49,253 nucleotides of DNA from Bacteroidaceae bacterium (GCA_017526905.1 JAFXQT010000058.1:1-49253), one strand, 5' to 3'; positions 23,240 to 31,792 are shown, numbered from the stretch's first letter. Numbers and translations: made by a program. Notes: a model not told the origin generated them from the letters alone.

Positions 23240-24586
23240 CTAACCCGCCCCTTCTGCCAGCTGCCGTTCAGCCTCTTCCACCTGTTCGAAGTGGAACTGT
23301 TCCAGAAGGCTATCCATGAGGGCGGTGATGCGGTCGTTGCACAGGTTGCCGATGCTGCCCTCGTGGGTGTGGTGCACCTGCTTCACGGGCTGGAAGCGGC
23401 CGGCCTCGATGTCCAGGCCCACCTTACGGTAGGCATCGCGGAAGGGCATGCCGGCGGCGGTGAGGCGGTTCACCTCCTCCACGGAGAACATCAGGTCGTA
23501 GCGCGGATCGTCCAGGATGTGCTCGTTCACCTCGATGCGACCTATAATGTAGGTGGACATCTGCAGGCAGTCCGTCAGTTCGGCAAAGGCCGGCAGGAAC
23601 ACCTCCTTGATGATTTGCAGGTCGCGGAAGTAGCCGGTGGGCAGGTTGTTCATGATGAGTGTGACCTGCTGTGGCAGGGCCTGCAGCTTGTTGCACTTGG
23701 CGCGGGTAAGCTCGAACACGTCGGGGTTCTTCTTGTGGGGCATGATGCTGGAGCCGGTGGTGCACTCGTTGGGCAGACGGACGAAGCCGAAGTTCTGCGA
23801 GCTGAACATGCAGGCATCGAAGGCCAGCTTGCTGATGGTGGCGGCCACGCTGGCCAGTGCGAAGGCCACGTTGCGCTCCATCTTGCCGCGCCCCATCTGG
23901 GCATACACCACGTTGTAGTCCATGGAGTCGAAGCCCAGCAGGCGGGTGGTCATGGTGCGGTCCAGGGGGAAGCTGGAGCCGTAGCCGGCGGCCGAGCCCA
24001 GGGGGTTACGGTTCACCATGCGGTAGGCGGCCTGGAGGAAGAGCATGTCGTCGCAGAGGCTCTCGGCATGGGCGCCGAACCACAGGCCGAACGAGCTGGG
24101 CATGGCCACCTGTAGGTGGGTGTAGCCGGGCATGAGCACTTCACGGTAGCGCTCGCTCTGGCGGACGAGCTCGGTGAAGAGCGTCTGCACCATCTGTACC
24201 ACCTGGCGCAGCTGGCGGCGCGTCCACAGCTTCAGGTCCAGGAGCACCTGGTCGTTGCGCGAGCGCCCGCTGTGGATCTTCTTGCCCATGTCGCCCAGGC
24301 GGCGGGTGAGCATCAGTTCCACCTGCGAGTGCACGTCCTCCACGCCCTCCTCGATGACGAACTGTCCGGCCCGCGCGGTGGCCAGTATCTGGCGCAGCTC
24401 GGCCAGCAGTGCCTGCAGCTCGTCGGCCGTGAGCAGGCCGATGCTCTCGAGCATGGTGATATGGGCCATGGAGCCCAGCACGTCGGACTCGGCCAGGAGG
24501 AGGTCCAGTTCGCGGTCGCGCCCCACGGTGAAGCGCTCGATCTCTTCGGTCATGGAGAAGTTCTTCTCCCAGAGTTTAGTAGCCAT
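23240..24586 (-). CDS. argH: Argininosuccinate lyase
   Basis: A 448-residue enzyme of the fumarase/aspartase superfamily that splits argininosuccinate into arginine and fumarate, the last step of arginine synthesis. Signatures are SGRSRNDQ (106-113), PGYTHLQ (153-159) and the active-site loop GSSIMPHKKNP (278-288). Length is normal. Its start overlaps the end of the SRPBCC gene by 11 bases. The C-terminus lies directly against a repeat array. Confidence 0.96.
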   Translation of the reverse strand: MATKLWEKNFSMTEEIERFTVGRDRELDLLLAESDVLGSMAHITMLESIGLLTADELQALLAELRQILATARAGQFVIEEGVEDVHSQVELMLTRRLGDMGKKIHSGRSRNDQVLLDLKLWTRRQLRQVVQMVQTLFTELVRQSERYREVLMPGYTHLQVAMPSSFGLWFGAHAESLCDDMLFLQAAYRMVNRNPLGSAAGYGSSFPLDRTMTTRLLGFDSMDYNVVYAQMGRGKMERNVAFALASVAATISKLAFDACMFSSQNFGFVRLPNECTTGSSIMPHKKNPDVFELTRAKCNKLQALPQQVTLIMNNLPTGYFRDLQIIKEVFLPAFAELTDCLQMSTYIIGRIEVNEHILDDPRYDLMFSVEEVNRLTAAGMPFRDAYRKVGLDIEAGRFQPVKQVHHTHEGSIGNLCNDRITALMDSLLEQFHFEQVEEAERQLAEGAG

Positions 24587-25052
24587 AGGGGATTCTTGAA
24601 AGCATTTCGGCCAGTTTCTCCACGCCCTCCTTCAGTTGCTTCTCGATCATCTTACGCATGAAGAAATTCATGTCCACGCCCACCGTGCAGCGCATCTTGG
24701 AGGTGGTGTCGGAGGTGGGCAGCATTTGTATCCAGAGGTTGCCCTTGATGGGGGCGTTCTGCAGTTCGAACTTCACGCATTTGGGCTCGTCGCGCTCCAC
24801 GATGGCCAGCGTAACGGGCCCGATGGGCGAGTTGGTCACGGTGACGGTGTCGGGGCTGAAGTCCAGTCCCTCGACGGCGGTGCGCAGCTGTTCCAGTTTG
24901 TCGGCCGGTACTTGTGCGGCCACGGCGCTGGCAAATGCCGGGTCGTCCATCCGCTCCTTGATCACAGAGAGGTGGGTCAGGTCGGACAGTTTGGCATAGA
25001 CCGCTCCTTGCGGTGCATATACCTGCTTGATGCTTGATTCGTAGGTTGTCAT
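24576..25052 (-). CDS. SRPBCC (START-like) family protein
   Basis: A 158-residue protein resembling the SRPBCC/polyketide-cyclase-like fold: an N-terminal strand (YESSIKQVYAPQGAVYAKLS), central strands (VTVTNSPIGPVTLAIVERDE, KCVKFELQNAPIKGNLWIQM) and a long C-terminal helix (FFMRKMIEKQLKEGVEKLAE). These small proteins bind hydrophobic ligands in a deep cavity; the ligand here is unknown. The ATG at 25052 overlaps the pyrE stop as ATGA and the end overlaps argH, so it is translationally coupled on both sides. The frame upstream of 25052 is antisense-like noise within pyrE. Confidence 0.8.
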   Translation of the reverse strand: MTTYESSIKQVYAPQGAVYAKLSDLTHLSVIKERMDDPAFASAVAAQVPADKLEQLRTAVEGLDFSPDTVTVTNSPIGPVTLAIVERDEPKCVKFELQNAPIKGNLWIQMLPTSDTTSKMRCTVGVDMNFFMRKMIEKQLKEGVEKLAEMLSRIPYGY

Positions 25053-25681
25053 GAGTTCCAGTGTGCGGGGTCCTGACGCCAGTTGTTGAGCAGTTCGATG
25101 TCCGTCTCGCGGATGTAGCCGATGCGCAGCGCCTCTTCGACCACCGCCTCGTAGTTGGTCAGTGTGATGAGTTTTACGCCGGCCTCCTTGAAGGCCTTCA
25201 CGGCCACGTCGAAGCCGTAGGTGTAGGCGGCCACCATGCCGATGACTTCGCAGCCGTTGGCGCGGATGGCCTCCACGGCCTTCAGGCTGCTGCCGCCAGT
25301 GCTGATAAGGTCCTCTACCACCACCACTTTCATGCCGGGGCGCAGTTCGCCCTCGATGAGGTTCTCCAGGCCGTGATCCTTGGGTTTGGAGCGCACATAG
25401 ACGAAGGGCAGTGCCAGTGTGTCGGCCACCAAGGCTCCCTGTGGGATGGCTCCTGTAGCCACGCCGGCCACAGCCTCCACCTCGGGGAATTGCTCCATGA
25501 TGATGCGTGCTATTTCCAGCTTGACGAAGCTGCGCAGGTCGGGGTAGGAGAGTGTCTTGCGGTTGTCGCAGTAGAACGGGCTCTTCCACCCGCTGGCCCA
25601 GGTGAACGGGTTGGTGGGTTGCAGCTTGATGGCTTTCACTTTGAGCAGCTTGGCTGCAAAAATCTTCTCCAGTTGCTTCAT
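25049..25681 (-). CDS. pyrE: Orotate phosphoribosyltransferase
   Basis: A 210-residue enzyme of de novo pyrimidine synthesis, orotate plus PRPP to OMP. The PRPP motif VVVVEDLISTGGSSLKAVEA is clear. Upstream blocks are LQPTNPFTWASGWKSPFYCD, VAGVATGAIPQGA and FVYVRSKPKDHG. Length is typical. It is the first gene of the pyrE - SRPBCC - argH set, with a promoter about 60 bases upstream. Confidence 0.96.
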   Translation of the reverse strand: MKQLEKIFAAKLLKVKAIKLQPTNPFTWASGWKSPFYCDNRKTLSYPDLRSFVKLEIARIIMEQFPEVEAVAGVATGAIPQGALVADTLALPFVYVRSKPKDHGLENLIEGELRPGMKVVVVEDLISTGGSSLKAVEAIRANGCEVIGMVAAYTYGFDVAVKAFKEAGVKLITLTNYEAVVEEALRIGYIRETDIELLNNWRQDPAHWNS

Positions 25682-25733
25682 AACGGTAGTCGTTTGTGGC
25701 CAGTTAGGGCCGGTGGTTGTTGTGTATGCGCTG

Positions 25734-25741
25734 CAAAAGTA
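25734..25741 (-). promoter_or_regulatory. pyrE promoter -7 element
   Basis: TACTTTTG on the minus strand, 52 bases before the pyrE ATG. A TTG lies upstream at 25758-25760 but at a short 16-base spacing. The rest of the 147-base gap up to the serpin stop shows nothing else. Confidence 0.6.
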
Positions 25742-25828
25742 GTGCTTTTTCGCGACACAACAGCCATCGGCCCCTCTTTTTTCGCATCGGCACCGTGTAA
25801 AAAGTTGAGCTATGGCAAGATGGCCCTT

Positions 25829-27514
25829 CTACTGGGCGCTGGCCGGTTCGCCCTCATAGGTGCCGATGAAGAACACGGTGCCGGACGAGACCTCGGTGAT
25901 GAGATAGACGAACGGGCGGTTGGCGCAGAAGGTGACCTGTTCGTGCTCGTCGGGCATGGCCGTTGTTTCCATTCCGGCAATGGTGACGGCTGCTGCCTCG
26001 CACCCTTTCTCGTCCACCGCCAGGCGTGCCTTCTGCCGCATGTTGGACACGTAGAGATCCTCGTCGGGCGTCATGTTGGTGAAGAGGGCTTGCCTGGGGA
26101 TGAAGGCGCGGTGCACGCCCAGCGCTTCCAGCTGCTGGGGCAACTCCTTGTAGTCCGACACCACGCTGAAGCGAGGCAGGGTGATGTTGACATCGGCATA
26201 CTGCCACGTCAGGCCTTCCAGCACGGCGCTGCTGAGCTGCTGCACCAGCTGGTCGGTGGTGTTGGTGCCTGTGGGCAGGAGGAATGTCATCTGGTAGGAA
26301 CCCTGGCCGAAGGGCAGGCGCATGGCATCGAAGGCATCGGTATGGGCATAGAAGGTGGCGATGTTTTCGTGCATGAGCGGGAGCTTGCTGACGGTGCCGT
26401 CGGTCCGAGTGAAGTCGGCCTCCCGGGTCATGTCCGGATAGAAGGGGGTGCTCCAGCCGCCGCGGAAGTAGATGGCGTTGAGCAGATAGGCCATGGCCAG
26501 CGGCGGGATCTCATCGAGGATGCTGGGGATGAGGCCCTTCGTCTTCTGGTTGCACCAGGCGTTGATACGCTCCAGGGCCGTGGGCGAGGCGAAGTCCAGC
26601 TGCTCATAGTCGGCGTGGTAGTAGTCGGCCAGGAAGGAGGGGTAGCCGCCGTAGATGGGGTAGCCCTGACGGACGAAGAGGGCGCAGGCCAGCTGGATGT
26701 CCGTTTGGGTATCGACCAGCGAGGCATTGTCGGCCAGGATCTTGAAGAGCGCGTTCATGGCATCGACGCCCTGCTGCTCCATGTGCAAGGCTTTCAGGAT
26801 CTCGCCCCGCGTGCCTTCGGGACCCTCGTCGGCACTGGCTGCCGTGGCCAGCATACCTAGCACATAGGCCACGCTGAGGGGCGATGCCACCAGGCTGGAG
26901 TGGGGCTCGTCGGCAGCGGCTTTGAGCTGGCGGAACAGGTCGAAGCCGAAGTCGTTGATGGGAGTCAGCATCCGCTTCTGCTCGGCCGTGACAGGCATGT
27001 CCTGGCGCGGCGTGTACTCCGGCGCGCGCTGCAGGTCCTTGTGGATGGTGATCTGTCCTGTCACCTCGTGCCCGTTCAGCCAGAACTTCTGCTGGAAGTG
27101 GGGGGTGTTGTCCTGCCACTCCAGGCGGTGGCTGAAGGTGATGGTGTCGGCCTTGCTGTCGTCGCCCCAGTTGATGATGATGGGTTCGCCCATATAGGTC
27201 TGTTCGGCATCCAGCTCGCCAAAGAGCAGGTAGTCGTTGGCATAGGCCAGGCCGTAGAAGGTGGGGGCATAGTAGCGCGTCGTGGCGCGTTGGCAGTAAT
27301 AGGTGTTGCCGCGGTAGGTGGCGGAGATGCTGCGTGTGTTATAGCCGTTCAGCACGCTGTAGCCTTCAGGGCTGAGCACTTTCACGCTGACAACCACCGG
27401 TGCGATGTCCCAGATCTGGGAGTTGGTGGCACTGTCTTCGTCGGAGCTGCAGGAGGAAACCGTCAGGCCCAGTGCCAGGGCCGACAGCAGCAGGTTTCTA
27501 AAGGTGTGTTTCAT
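25829..27514 (-). CDS. Serpin-family protease inhibitor lipoprotein with an extra N-terminal domain
   Basis: A 561-residue lipoprotein (lipobox TVSSC, Cys22). Residues ~30-185 form a beta-rich segment I do not recognise; ~190-555 are a serpin: FGFDLFRQL, SLVASPLSVAYVLGMLA, LLNAIYFRGGWSTPF, and the hinge VDEKGCEAAAVTIAGMETT. Small residues at P12-P8 (AAAVT) suggest an inhibitory serpin. Counting from the hinge puts P1-P1' near Thr518-Ala519, which would suit elastase-like proteases. C-terminal blocks RPFVYLITEVSSGTVFFIG are conserved. It lies 22 bases after the barrel gene, third in an ECF sigma operon, and is probably surface- or periplasm-exposed. Confidence 0.92.
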   Translation of the reverse strand: MKHTFRNLLLSALALGLTVSSCSSDEDSATNSQIWDIAPVVVSVKVLSPEGYSVLNGYNTRSISATYRGNTYYCQRATTRYYAPTFYGLAYANDYLLFGELDAEQTYMGEPIIINWGDDSKADTITFSHRLEWQDNTPHFQQKFWLNGHEVTGQITIHKDLQRAPEYTPRQDMPVTAEQKRMLTPINDFGFDLFRQLKAAADEPHSSLVASPLSVAYVLGMLATAASADEGPEGTRGEILKALHMEQQGVDAMNALFKILADNASLVDTQTDIQLACALFVRQGYPIYGGYPSFLADYYHADYEQLDFASPTALERINAWCNQKTKGLIPSILDEIPPLAMAYLLNAIYFRGGWSTPFYPDMTREADFTRTDGTVSKLPLMHENIATFYAHTDAFDAMRLPFGQGSYQMTFLLPTGTNTTDQLVQQLSSAVLEGLTWQYADVNITLPRFSVVSDYKELPQQLEALGVHRAFIPRQALFTNMTPDEDLYVSNMRQKARLAVDEKGCEAAAVTIAGMETTAMPDEHEQVTFCANRPFVYLITEVSSGTVFFIGTYEGEPASAQ

Positions 27515-27536
27515 ATCGGTTAGAGTGTTTTGGGGT

Positions 27537-29027
27537 TCATTTGTTCATGTGCCATCGCAGCCCCACGGTGGGCACGAAGCGCAGGGGGTGCTCGGTGCGG
27601 TAGGTGCGCACAGTGCTGCCTGTGGGCACGAACCACTGCACGGAAGGCTCGGCATAGATGCCCACCGAGGGCAGTACGTCGTACTGGATGCCGATGCCGG
27701 CACCGAGGGCGAACTGCACCGGGGCCGACGGGTGGCTGTGCTGCACCGTGCCGTGGTGGGTCAGGCTGATGCGCTGGGTGGAGAGTGTCGACCGCACCGG
27801 CAACTCGATGCTGCCGCCGCCGGCCACGTAGCCTCGCCACCCTTTGGCGCGAAGCAGCTGTGCTTGCAAGCGCAGGGGGATGCCCAGATAGTGGATGCGC
27901 TGGTGCTGGTGCAGGAAGTCGGTGCTGGTGCCGCTGTCGAAGGTGGAGGCGAGGCGGGTGTAGGTTAGGCCCGTCTCTATGGCCAGCCGTCCGCTCAGCG
28001 GCACTTGCAGCGTTGCGCCGATGGTTACGGGCAGCCGGTGCGACTGGTTGGCTATCGGGACTGCATTGCGGGTAGGCGCGGCATGGGCCGTCGGTTGGCT
28101 GCCGTCGGCATCGGAAGCGGTGGCGCTGTAGCTGTTCAGGTCGTAGGTGTAGCCGTTGGCGGCAGGGAAGTAGTAGTTGATGGGCTTGGTGTCGGCATCG
28201 GCCTGTGGCATGTGGGCATAGTCCTGCTCCGATGCGGGCATGCCGAGCCCTCCGCCGTCGGTGCCTATATGCACGGCCATGGCCAGCAACTGGTGGGCTG
28301 ATGTGTGCTCTGGGCCAGCCTTGCCGGTGCTGGTGGCCGTGACGGCTGGCGTGGAGGGTGGCTGCTGTGCTACCTGCTTGTCCAGGCGCTCCTTGTGTGT
28401 GGGCGGGGTGGGCAGCGGGGGCGTTTCGGCGGCTGTGGCAGGGGCGGTGGTGGGCGTGGCGGCGGTGGTTGTGCCTGCGGCCGCCAAAGTGGGTGCGGTG
28501 GTGGTGGCGGCTGCTGTGGCGGTGGTAGGCCTGGCTGTGGCAGCGGTTGCGGTGATGTGGGCAGTTGTGGTGGCCACGGCTGGCACGCTGGGTGTGCTGG
28601 GTGTGCTGGCCACGATGGCTGCGGTGGCCATGGTGGGTGCGTCGGGAGTGTTGGGTGCGCTGGGCGATATCGGCCGGCGATACCATGTGCCGAGGCCCGC
28701 AGCTATGGCCAGCACTGCAGCGGCGGCGGCAGCCGTGCGCCACCAACGGGCGGGGGCGGGCTTGCGGCGAGGGCTGCGCTGTGCCAGCACGGGTGTTTCC
28801 TGCTGCGCGGGTGCCTCCTGCTGCGCAGACGCTACCTGAAGCATGGCGGCCTCCTGCTGTGCGGCGGCCTCCTGTTGCCCGGCTTCCTGCGCCATGCGTT
28901 GTTGCAAGCGTTCATAGAAGCCTTCGGGCAGCTGTGGCGCGTTGGAGCAGCGTTGCTGCAAGGCACGGCGGAGGGCGGCGTCGGTGCGGCGCCAGCTCTC
29001 AGGGTCGTTGTGGGTGGAAGGCTTCAT
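27537..29027 (-). CDS. Anti-sigma-like inner-membrane protein fused to a C-terminal outer-membrane beta-barrel
   Basis: A 496-residue protein coupled to the ECF sigma gene (ATGA). Residues 1-95 are a polar, presumably cytoplasmic segment with an RTDAALRRALQQR helix and a Gln/Ala-rich repeat (48-83). Residues 97-115 are a single membrane helix (WWRTAAAAAAVLAIAAGLGT). Residues ~118-235 are a Thr/Ala/Pro-rich tract, long enough to cross the periplasm. From ~315 the sequence is a PorT/OmpA-like barrel: LPVTIGATLQVPLSGRLAIE, GIPLRLQAQL, QFALGAGIGIQYDV, ending FVPTVGLRWHMNK. Inferred role: one protein that senses at the outer membrane and holds the sigma factor. Similar sigma-linked barrels occur in Bacteroidales, usually without a proven function. 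Confidence 0.8.
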   Translation of the reverse strand: MKPSTHNDPESWRRTDAALRRALQQRCSNAPQLPEGFYERLQQRMAQEAGQQEAAAQQEAAMLQVASAQQEAPAQQETPVLAQRSPRRKPAPARWWRTAAAAAAVLAIAAGLGTWYRRPISPSAPNTPDAPTMATAAIVASTPSTPSVPAVATTTAHITATAATARPTTATAAATTTAPTLAAAGTTTAATPTTAPATAAETPPLPTPPTHKERLDKQVAQQPPSTPAVTATSTGKAGPEHTSAHQLLAMAVHIGTDGGGLGMPASEQDYAHMPQADADTKPINYYFPAANGYTYDLNSYSATASDADGSQPTAHAAPTRNAVPIANQSHRLPVTIGATLQVPLSGRLAIETGLTYTRLASTFDSGTSTDFLHQHQRIHYLGIPLRLQAQLLRAKGWRGYVAGGGSIELPVRSTLSTQRISLTHHGTVQHSHPSAPVQFALGAGIGIQYDVLPSVGIYAEPSVQWFVPTGSTVRTYRTEHPLRFVPTVGLRWHMNK

Positions 29028-29590
29028 AGTTGTCGTAGTTTCTGGATGAGCAGATAGAGTTTCTTGCGGATGCGGTGCAGACGGGTGGCGATGGTTCCTG
29101 GCGGTGCATCGACCACGTAGGCTATCTCTTTGATCGGGAGCTCGTCGTAGTAGAAGAGGGTGATGAGTGTCTGCTCGAGAGGCGTAAGGTGGTCGATGGC
29201 CTGTTCCAGCAGGTCGATGGCCTGCGCGTCGGTGTCCTGGAAGGCGCTGGCCACGAGGCGGGCATCGACTTTGGTCATGGCCGCTGGGGCATCGTCGATG
29301 GATATGGTGTCGGTGGGCGCTATGCGCAGACGGTTCAGCGTAAGGCGGTAGGCTATCCGGCTGAGCCATGTTTCGAGCGATGCCTTGCTGGGGTCGAAGC
29401 TGTGGGCATAGCGCATGGCGCGGAGCAGCGTGTCCTGCGTCAGTTCCTCGGCATCCATCTCGTTGCGCGTAAGGCGGGCTATCCACCCGAACACCATGGG
29501 GGCATAGTGCCGCAGGAACTCCTCCTGTGCCGCCGGGTCCTCTTTACGCAGCCCTTCGATGAGGCGTGCTGTTTGTTCCGATGCTCTCAC
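29024..29590 (-). CDS. ECF-type RNA polymerase sigma-70 factor
   Basis: A 188-residue sigma factor. Region 2 has the -10 recognition block DAEELTQDTLLRAMRYAHSF and SLETWLSRIAYRLTLNRLR. Region 4 is LTPLEQTLITLFYYDELPIK followed by EIAYVVDAPPGTIATRLHRI. No region 3 is present, as expected for ECF factors. The start is a GTG (29588-29590). The ATGA overlap with the barrel protein suggests that protein is its regulator. The AT-rich leader lacks a TAnnTTTG motif, so the operon may be read by this sigma factor itself. Confidence 0.93.
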   Translation of the reverse strand: MRASEQTARLIEGLRKEDPAAQEEFLRHYAPMVFGWIARLTRNEMDAEELTQDTLLRAMRYAHSFDPSKASLETWLSRIAYRLTLNRLRIAPTDTISIDDAPAAMTKVDARLVASAFQDTDAQAIDLLEQAIDHLTPLEQTLITLFYYDELPIKEIAYVVDAPPGTIATRLHRIRKKLYLLIQKLRQL

Positions 29591-29626
29591 ACTTCTGCTG
29601 TTACCTTTTTATTATATATACACGCG

Positions 29627-29656
29627 CGGGGGTGCCGATATTACATCGCACCCCCG
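29627..29656 (-). terminator. Hairpin between the PAP2 and sigma genes
   Basis: CGGGGGTGC and GCACCCCCG form a perfect 9-bp GC-rich stem with a 12-base loop, about 40 bases after the PAP2 stop. On the minus strand there is no strong T-run after it, so termination strength is uncertain. It separates the PAP2 gene from the sigma operon. Confidence 0.6.
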
Positions 29657-29697
29657 TTATTTTGCATGGCTTTTGTGTGTCTGGGCACAGAACGATG

Positions 29698-30606
29698 CTA
29701 CAAGCGCTTGTAGCAGCGGAAGGAAAGTGCGCAGACCAGCGGTGCGGTGAGCAGGCCGGCTATGGCATCAACCGCGTAGTGGGCTTGGATGTAAACGGTG
29801 GCACAGCACAGCAGCAGCCACAGGGGCAGCAGCCAGAGGCCCAGCTGCAGCCGGTGGCGGGCACACAGCAGCATAACGATGGTGCTGATGCCGATGTGGC
29901 TGGAGGGGAAGGCGGCCTGCGGGCGCTCGCCCGACTGCTGGGCCATGTCCACGAGGGTGCGGAACAGGCCGTCGGTGCCCGGGTTGGGCAACATTTCGGT
30001 GTGGTGGGCGAAGTAGGTGCCCAGCTGCGGGAATACGCCCTGGCTGATTTGGTCCACGCCCACGGCGGCGAAATAGAACTGGGGGCCGGCCACCGGCAGG
30101 CAGAGGAAGACGAGGTAATAGATGAAGAAGGAGGCGAGCACCACGAAGGAGTACTCGCGCAGCATGTCGTCGCCGTGGCGGTAGGCCACGAGCATGAGCA
30201 CCAGGATCATGGGGTAGTAGCTCACATAGCCCAGGTTGAAGGCCTCGCACCAGTAGTGGTTGCTGAGCCACTGGCTGAACTGCAGCGCGGGCTGGCAGCC
30301 GAAGAGCGCCTGGTCGGCACCGGCAAACAGGTGGTCCAGGTTGGGCATTAGGCAGTTGAACTGGTAGATGTCGGGGTACCACTGTTGCAGGCAGACCAGC
30401 TGAAAGGCAATGCGCAGGAACAACATGGGCCGGGTGGGGTAGCGGTGGTGCAGGGCTGCCACGGACACGGTGCCCGCCAGCCAGCATGCCCGCCAGGCCA
30501 GCATGGACAGGGGTTGGGCCAGCTGCCCCCACAGGCAGAACATGGCCACCGTGGTCAGTGCGCAGTAGATGGCGGCTGCTTTTTCTATTTTCAGTATGGG
30601 TGACAT
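29698..30606 (-). CDS. PAP2-superfamily membrane protein (inositol phosphorylceramide synthase / lipid phosphatase type)
   Basis: A 302-residue polytopic inner-membrane protein with about six hydrophobic helices. The PAP2 active-site histidine is in AAFPSSHIGIS, and the partner motif AHYAVDAIAG follows ~45 residues later. The first classical PAP2 motif (KxxxxxxRP) is not evident, which resembles the PAP2_3/AUR1-like group. In Bacteroidota such proteins act on phospho-lipids, including inositol-sphingolipid synthesis; which substrate is used here is not shown. It is downstream of the epimerase on the same strand, 163 bases away. Confidence 0.85.
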   Translation of the reverse strand: MSPILKIEKAAAIYCALTTVAMFCLWGQLAQPLSMLAWRACWLAGTVSVAALHHRYPTRPMLFLRIAFQLVCLQQWYPDIYQFNCLMPNLDHLFAGADQALFGCQPALQFSQWLSNHYWCEAFNLGYVSYYPMILVLMLVAYRHGDDMLREYSFVVLASFFIYYLVFLCLPVAGPQFYFAAVGVDQISQGVFPQLGTYFAHHTEMLPNPGTDGLFRTLVDMAQQSGERPQAAFPSSHIGISTIVMLLCARHRLQLGLWLLPLWLLLCCATVYIQAHYAVDAIAGLLTAPLVCALSFRCYKRL

Positions 30607-30657
30607 GGTTTGTTGTTGTTTCTTAGCGGGGTGGGCTTCTTTACCGCCCGGTGGTTA

Positions 30658-30677
30658 CCGAGCGGGGAACCGCTCGG
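30658..30677. other. 8-bp GC-rich hairpin between epimerase and PAP2 genes
   Basis: CCGAGCGG and CCGCTCGG form a perfect stem around a 4-base loop (GGAA on the plus strand). No T-run follows on either strand. It may be an attenuating or mRNA-end structure in the 163-base gap. Confidence 0.45.
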
Positions 30678-30724
30678 CACGGTGGCCTTGGCTGTTGTTG
30701 CGTTGCATGGACGGTAACTTTTAT

Positions 30725-30773
30725 TTTTCACTTTTCACTCTTCACTTTTCACTCTTCACTTTTCACTCTTCAC
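30725..30773. repeat. Heptanucleotide array TTTTCAC/TCTTCAC
   Basis: Seven 7-base units in register, alternating TTTTCAC and TCTTCAC. The array overlaps the TGA stop of the epimerase (30770-30772), which is formed from the last unit. It is the second heptamer array in the window. Confidence 0.95.
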
Positions 30774-31792
30774 AGCCATCCGTTCTGTTTGTACCAGCTT
30801 ACGGTTTCCTTCACGCCGCGTTCCAGCGGCCATTGGGGGTCGTAGCCCAGCAGTTGGCGTGTGGGTTCGATGTCGCACTGCCAGTTGCGCTGGCTCAGAA
30901 TGTGGTACTTGTCCATGTTGAGGGTGGTGAGTTTTCCCATCCAGCGGTTCACTGTTCCGCTCACTGTGCACACGGCTCGCAGGAACCATAGCGGGGCCTT
31001 GATGTGCAGCACCAGGCGTGTGCCCATGTGCTGTTGCAGCAGGTCGGAGAAGCGGCGGCTGTCGTACACCTGCCCGTCGCTCAGGAAGAAGGCTTGGTGC
31101 TCAACGCCCTCGCGCTCCAATGCCAGGAACACGGCCTGCACCACATCGGCCACATAGACGAAGGTGATGTCCTGCGGGCGGTAGCCCACGGCGAAGTCAA
31201 CGTGTTGCCGGATGCTTTTGGCCATGAGGAAGTAGTCGCGTTCGCGCGGGCCATACACCCCGGTGGGGCGCAGAATCACCCACGGCAGCCACTCCTGCCG
31301 GCACACGAACTGCTCGGCGGCCAGCTTGCTCTCGCCATAGGCGGTGTTGGGCACGGGGGTGTCGGTGAGGCGTATGGGCTGGTAGGGGTATGGCTGCTCG
31401 CGTATGGCGCCGAAGATGCTGAGCGAGCTGACGAACACGAAGCGGCGCGGCACCATGTCCAGCGCCTGCAGGGCCTCGATGAGATGCCGCGTGCCGTCGG
31501 TGTTGGTGCGGAAGAAGTCCTCGCGGTGCAGGGCTTTTGTGGCGCCGGCGGCGTGCACCACATAGTCCCAGCCGCCCATCTCGGCCTTGAGCGCGCCGAG
31601 CTGCTGGCGCAGCCGTTCGGGGTTGCCCATGTCCAGCTGGGCAAACTGAATGCGCGGGTCGGTGAGATACTGGCGGCTGCTGGAGCCCCTCATGCCGGCC
31701 CATACTTGATAGCCGCGCTGCAGCCCTTCGGCCACGATGAAACTGCCGATGAAGCCCGAAGCTCCGGTGACTAATACCTTGCGTTGTGCCAT
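30770..31792 (-). CDS. NAD-dependent epimerase/dehydratase family protein
   Basis: A 340-residue extended SDR enzyme. It begins MAQRKVLVTGASGFIGSFIV with the Rossmann GxxGxxG. The catalytic residues are in VFVSSLSIFGA and YGESKLAAE (YxxxK), and LRPTGVYGPRERD is the conserved downstream block. C-terminal hydrophobic residues (PLWFLRAVCTVSG) are common in the sterol-dehydrogenase-like SDR subgroup. The substrate is unknown. The ATG at 31792 is used; 14 more codons to 31834 overlap the promoter. Divergent from rnr. Confidence 0.88.
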   Translation of the reverse strand: MAQRKVLVTGASGFIGSFIVAEGLQRGYQVWAGMRGSSSRQYLTDPRIQFAQLDMGNPERLRQQLGALKAEMGGWDYVVHAAGATKALHREDFFRTNTDGTRHLIEALQALDMVPRRFVFVSSLSIFGAIREQPYPYQPIRLTDTPVPNTAYGESKLAAEQFVCRQEWLPWVILRPTGVYGPRERDYFLMAKSIRQHVDFAVGYRPQDITFVYVADVVQAVFLALEREGVEHQAFFLSDGQVYDSRRFSDLLQQHMGTRLVLHIKAPLWFLRAVCTVSGTVNRWMGKLTTLNMDKYHILSQRNWQCDIEPTRQLLGYDPQWPLERGVKETVSWYKQNGWL

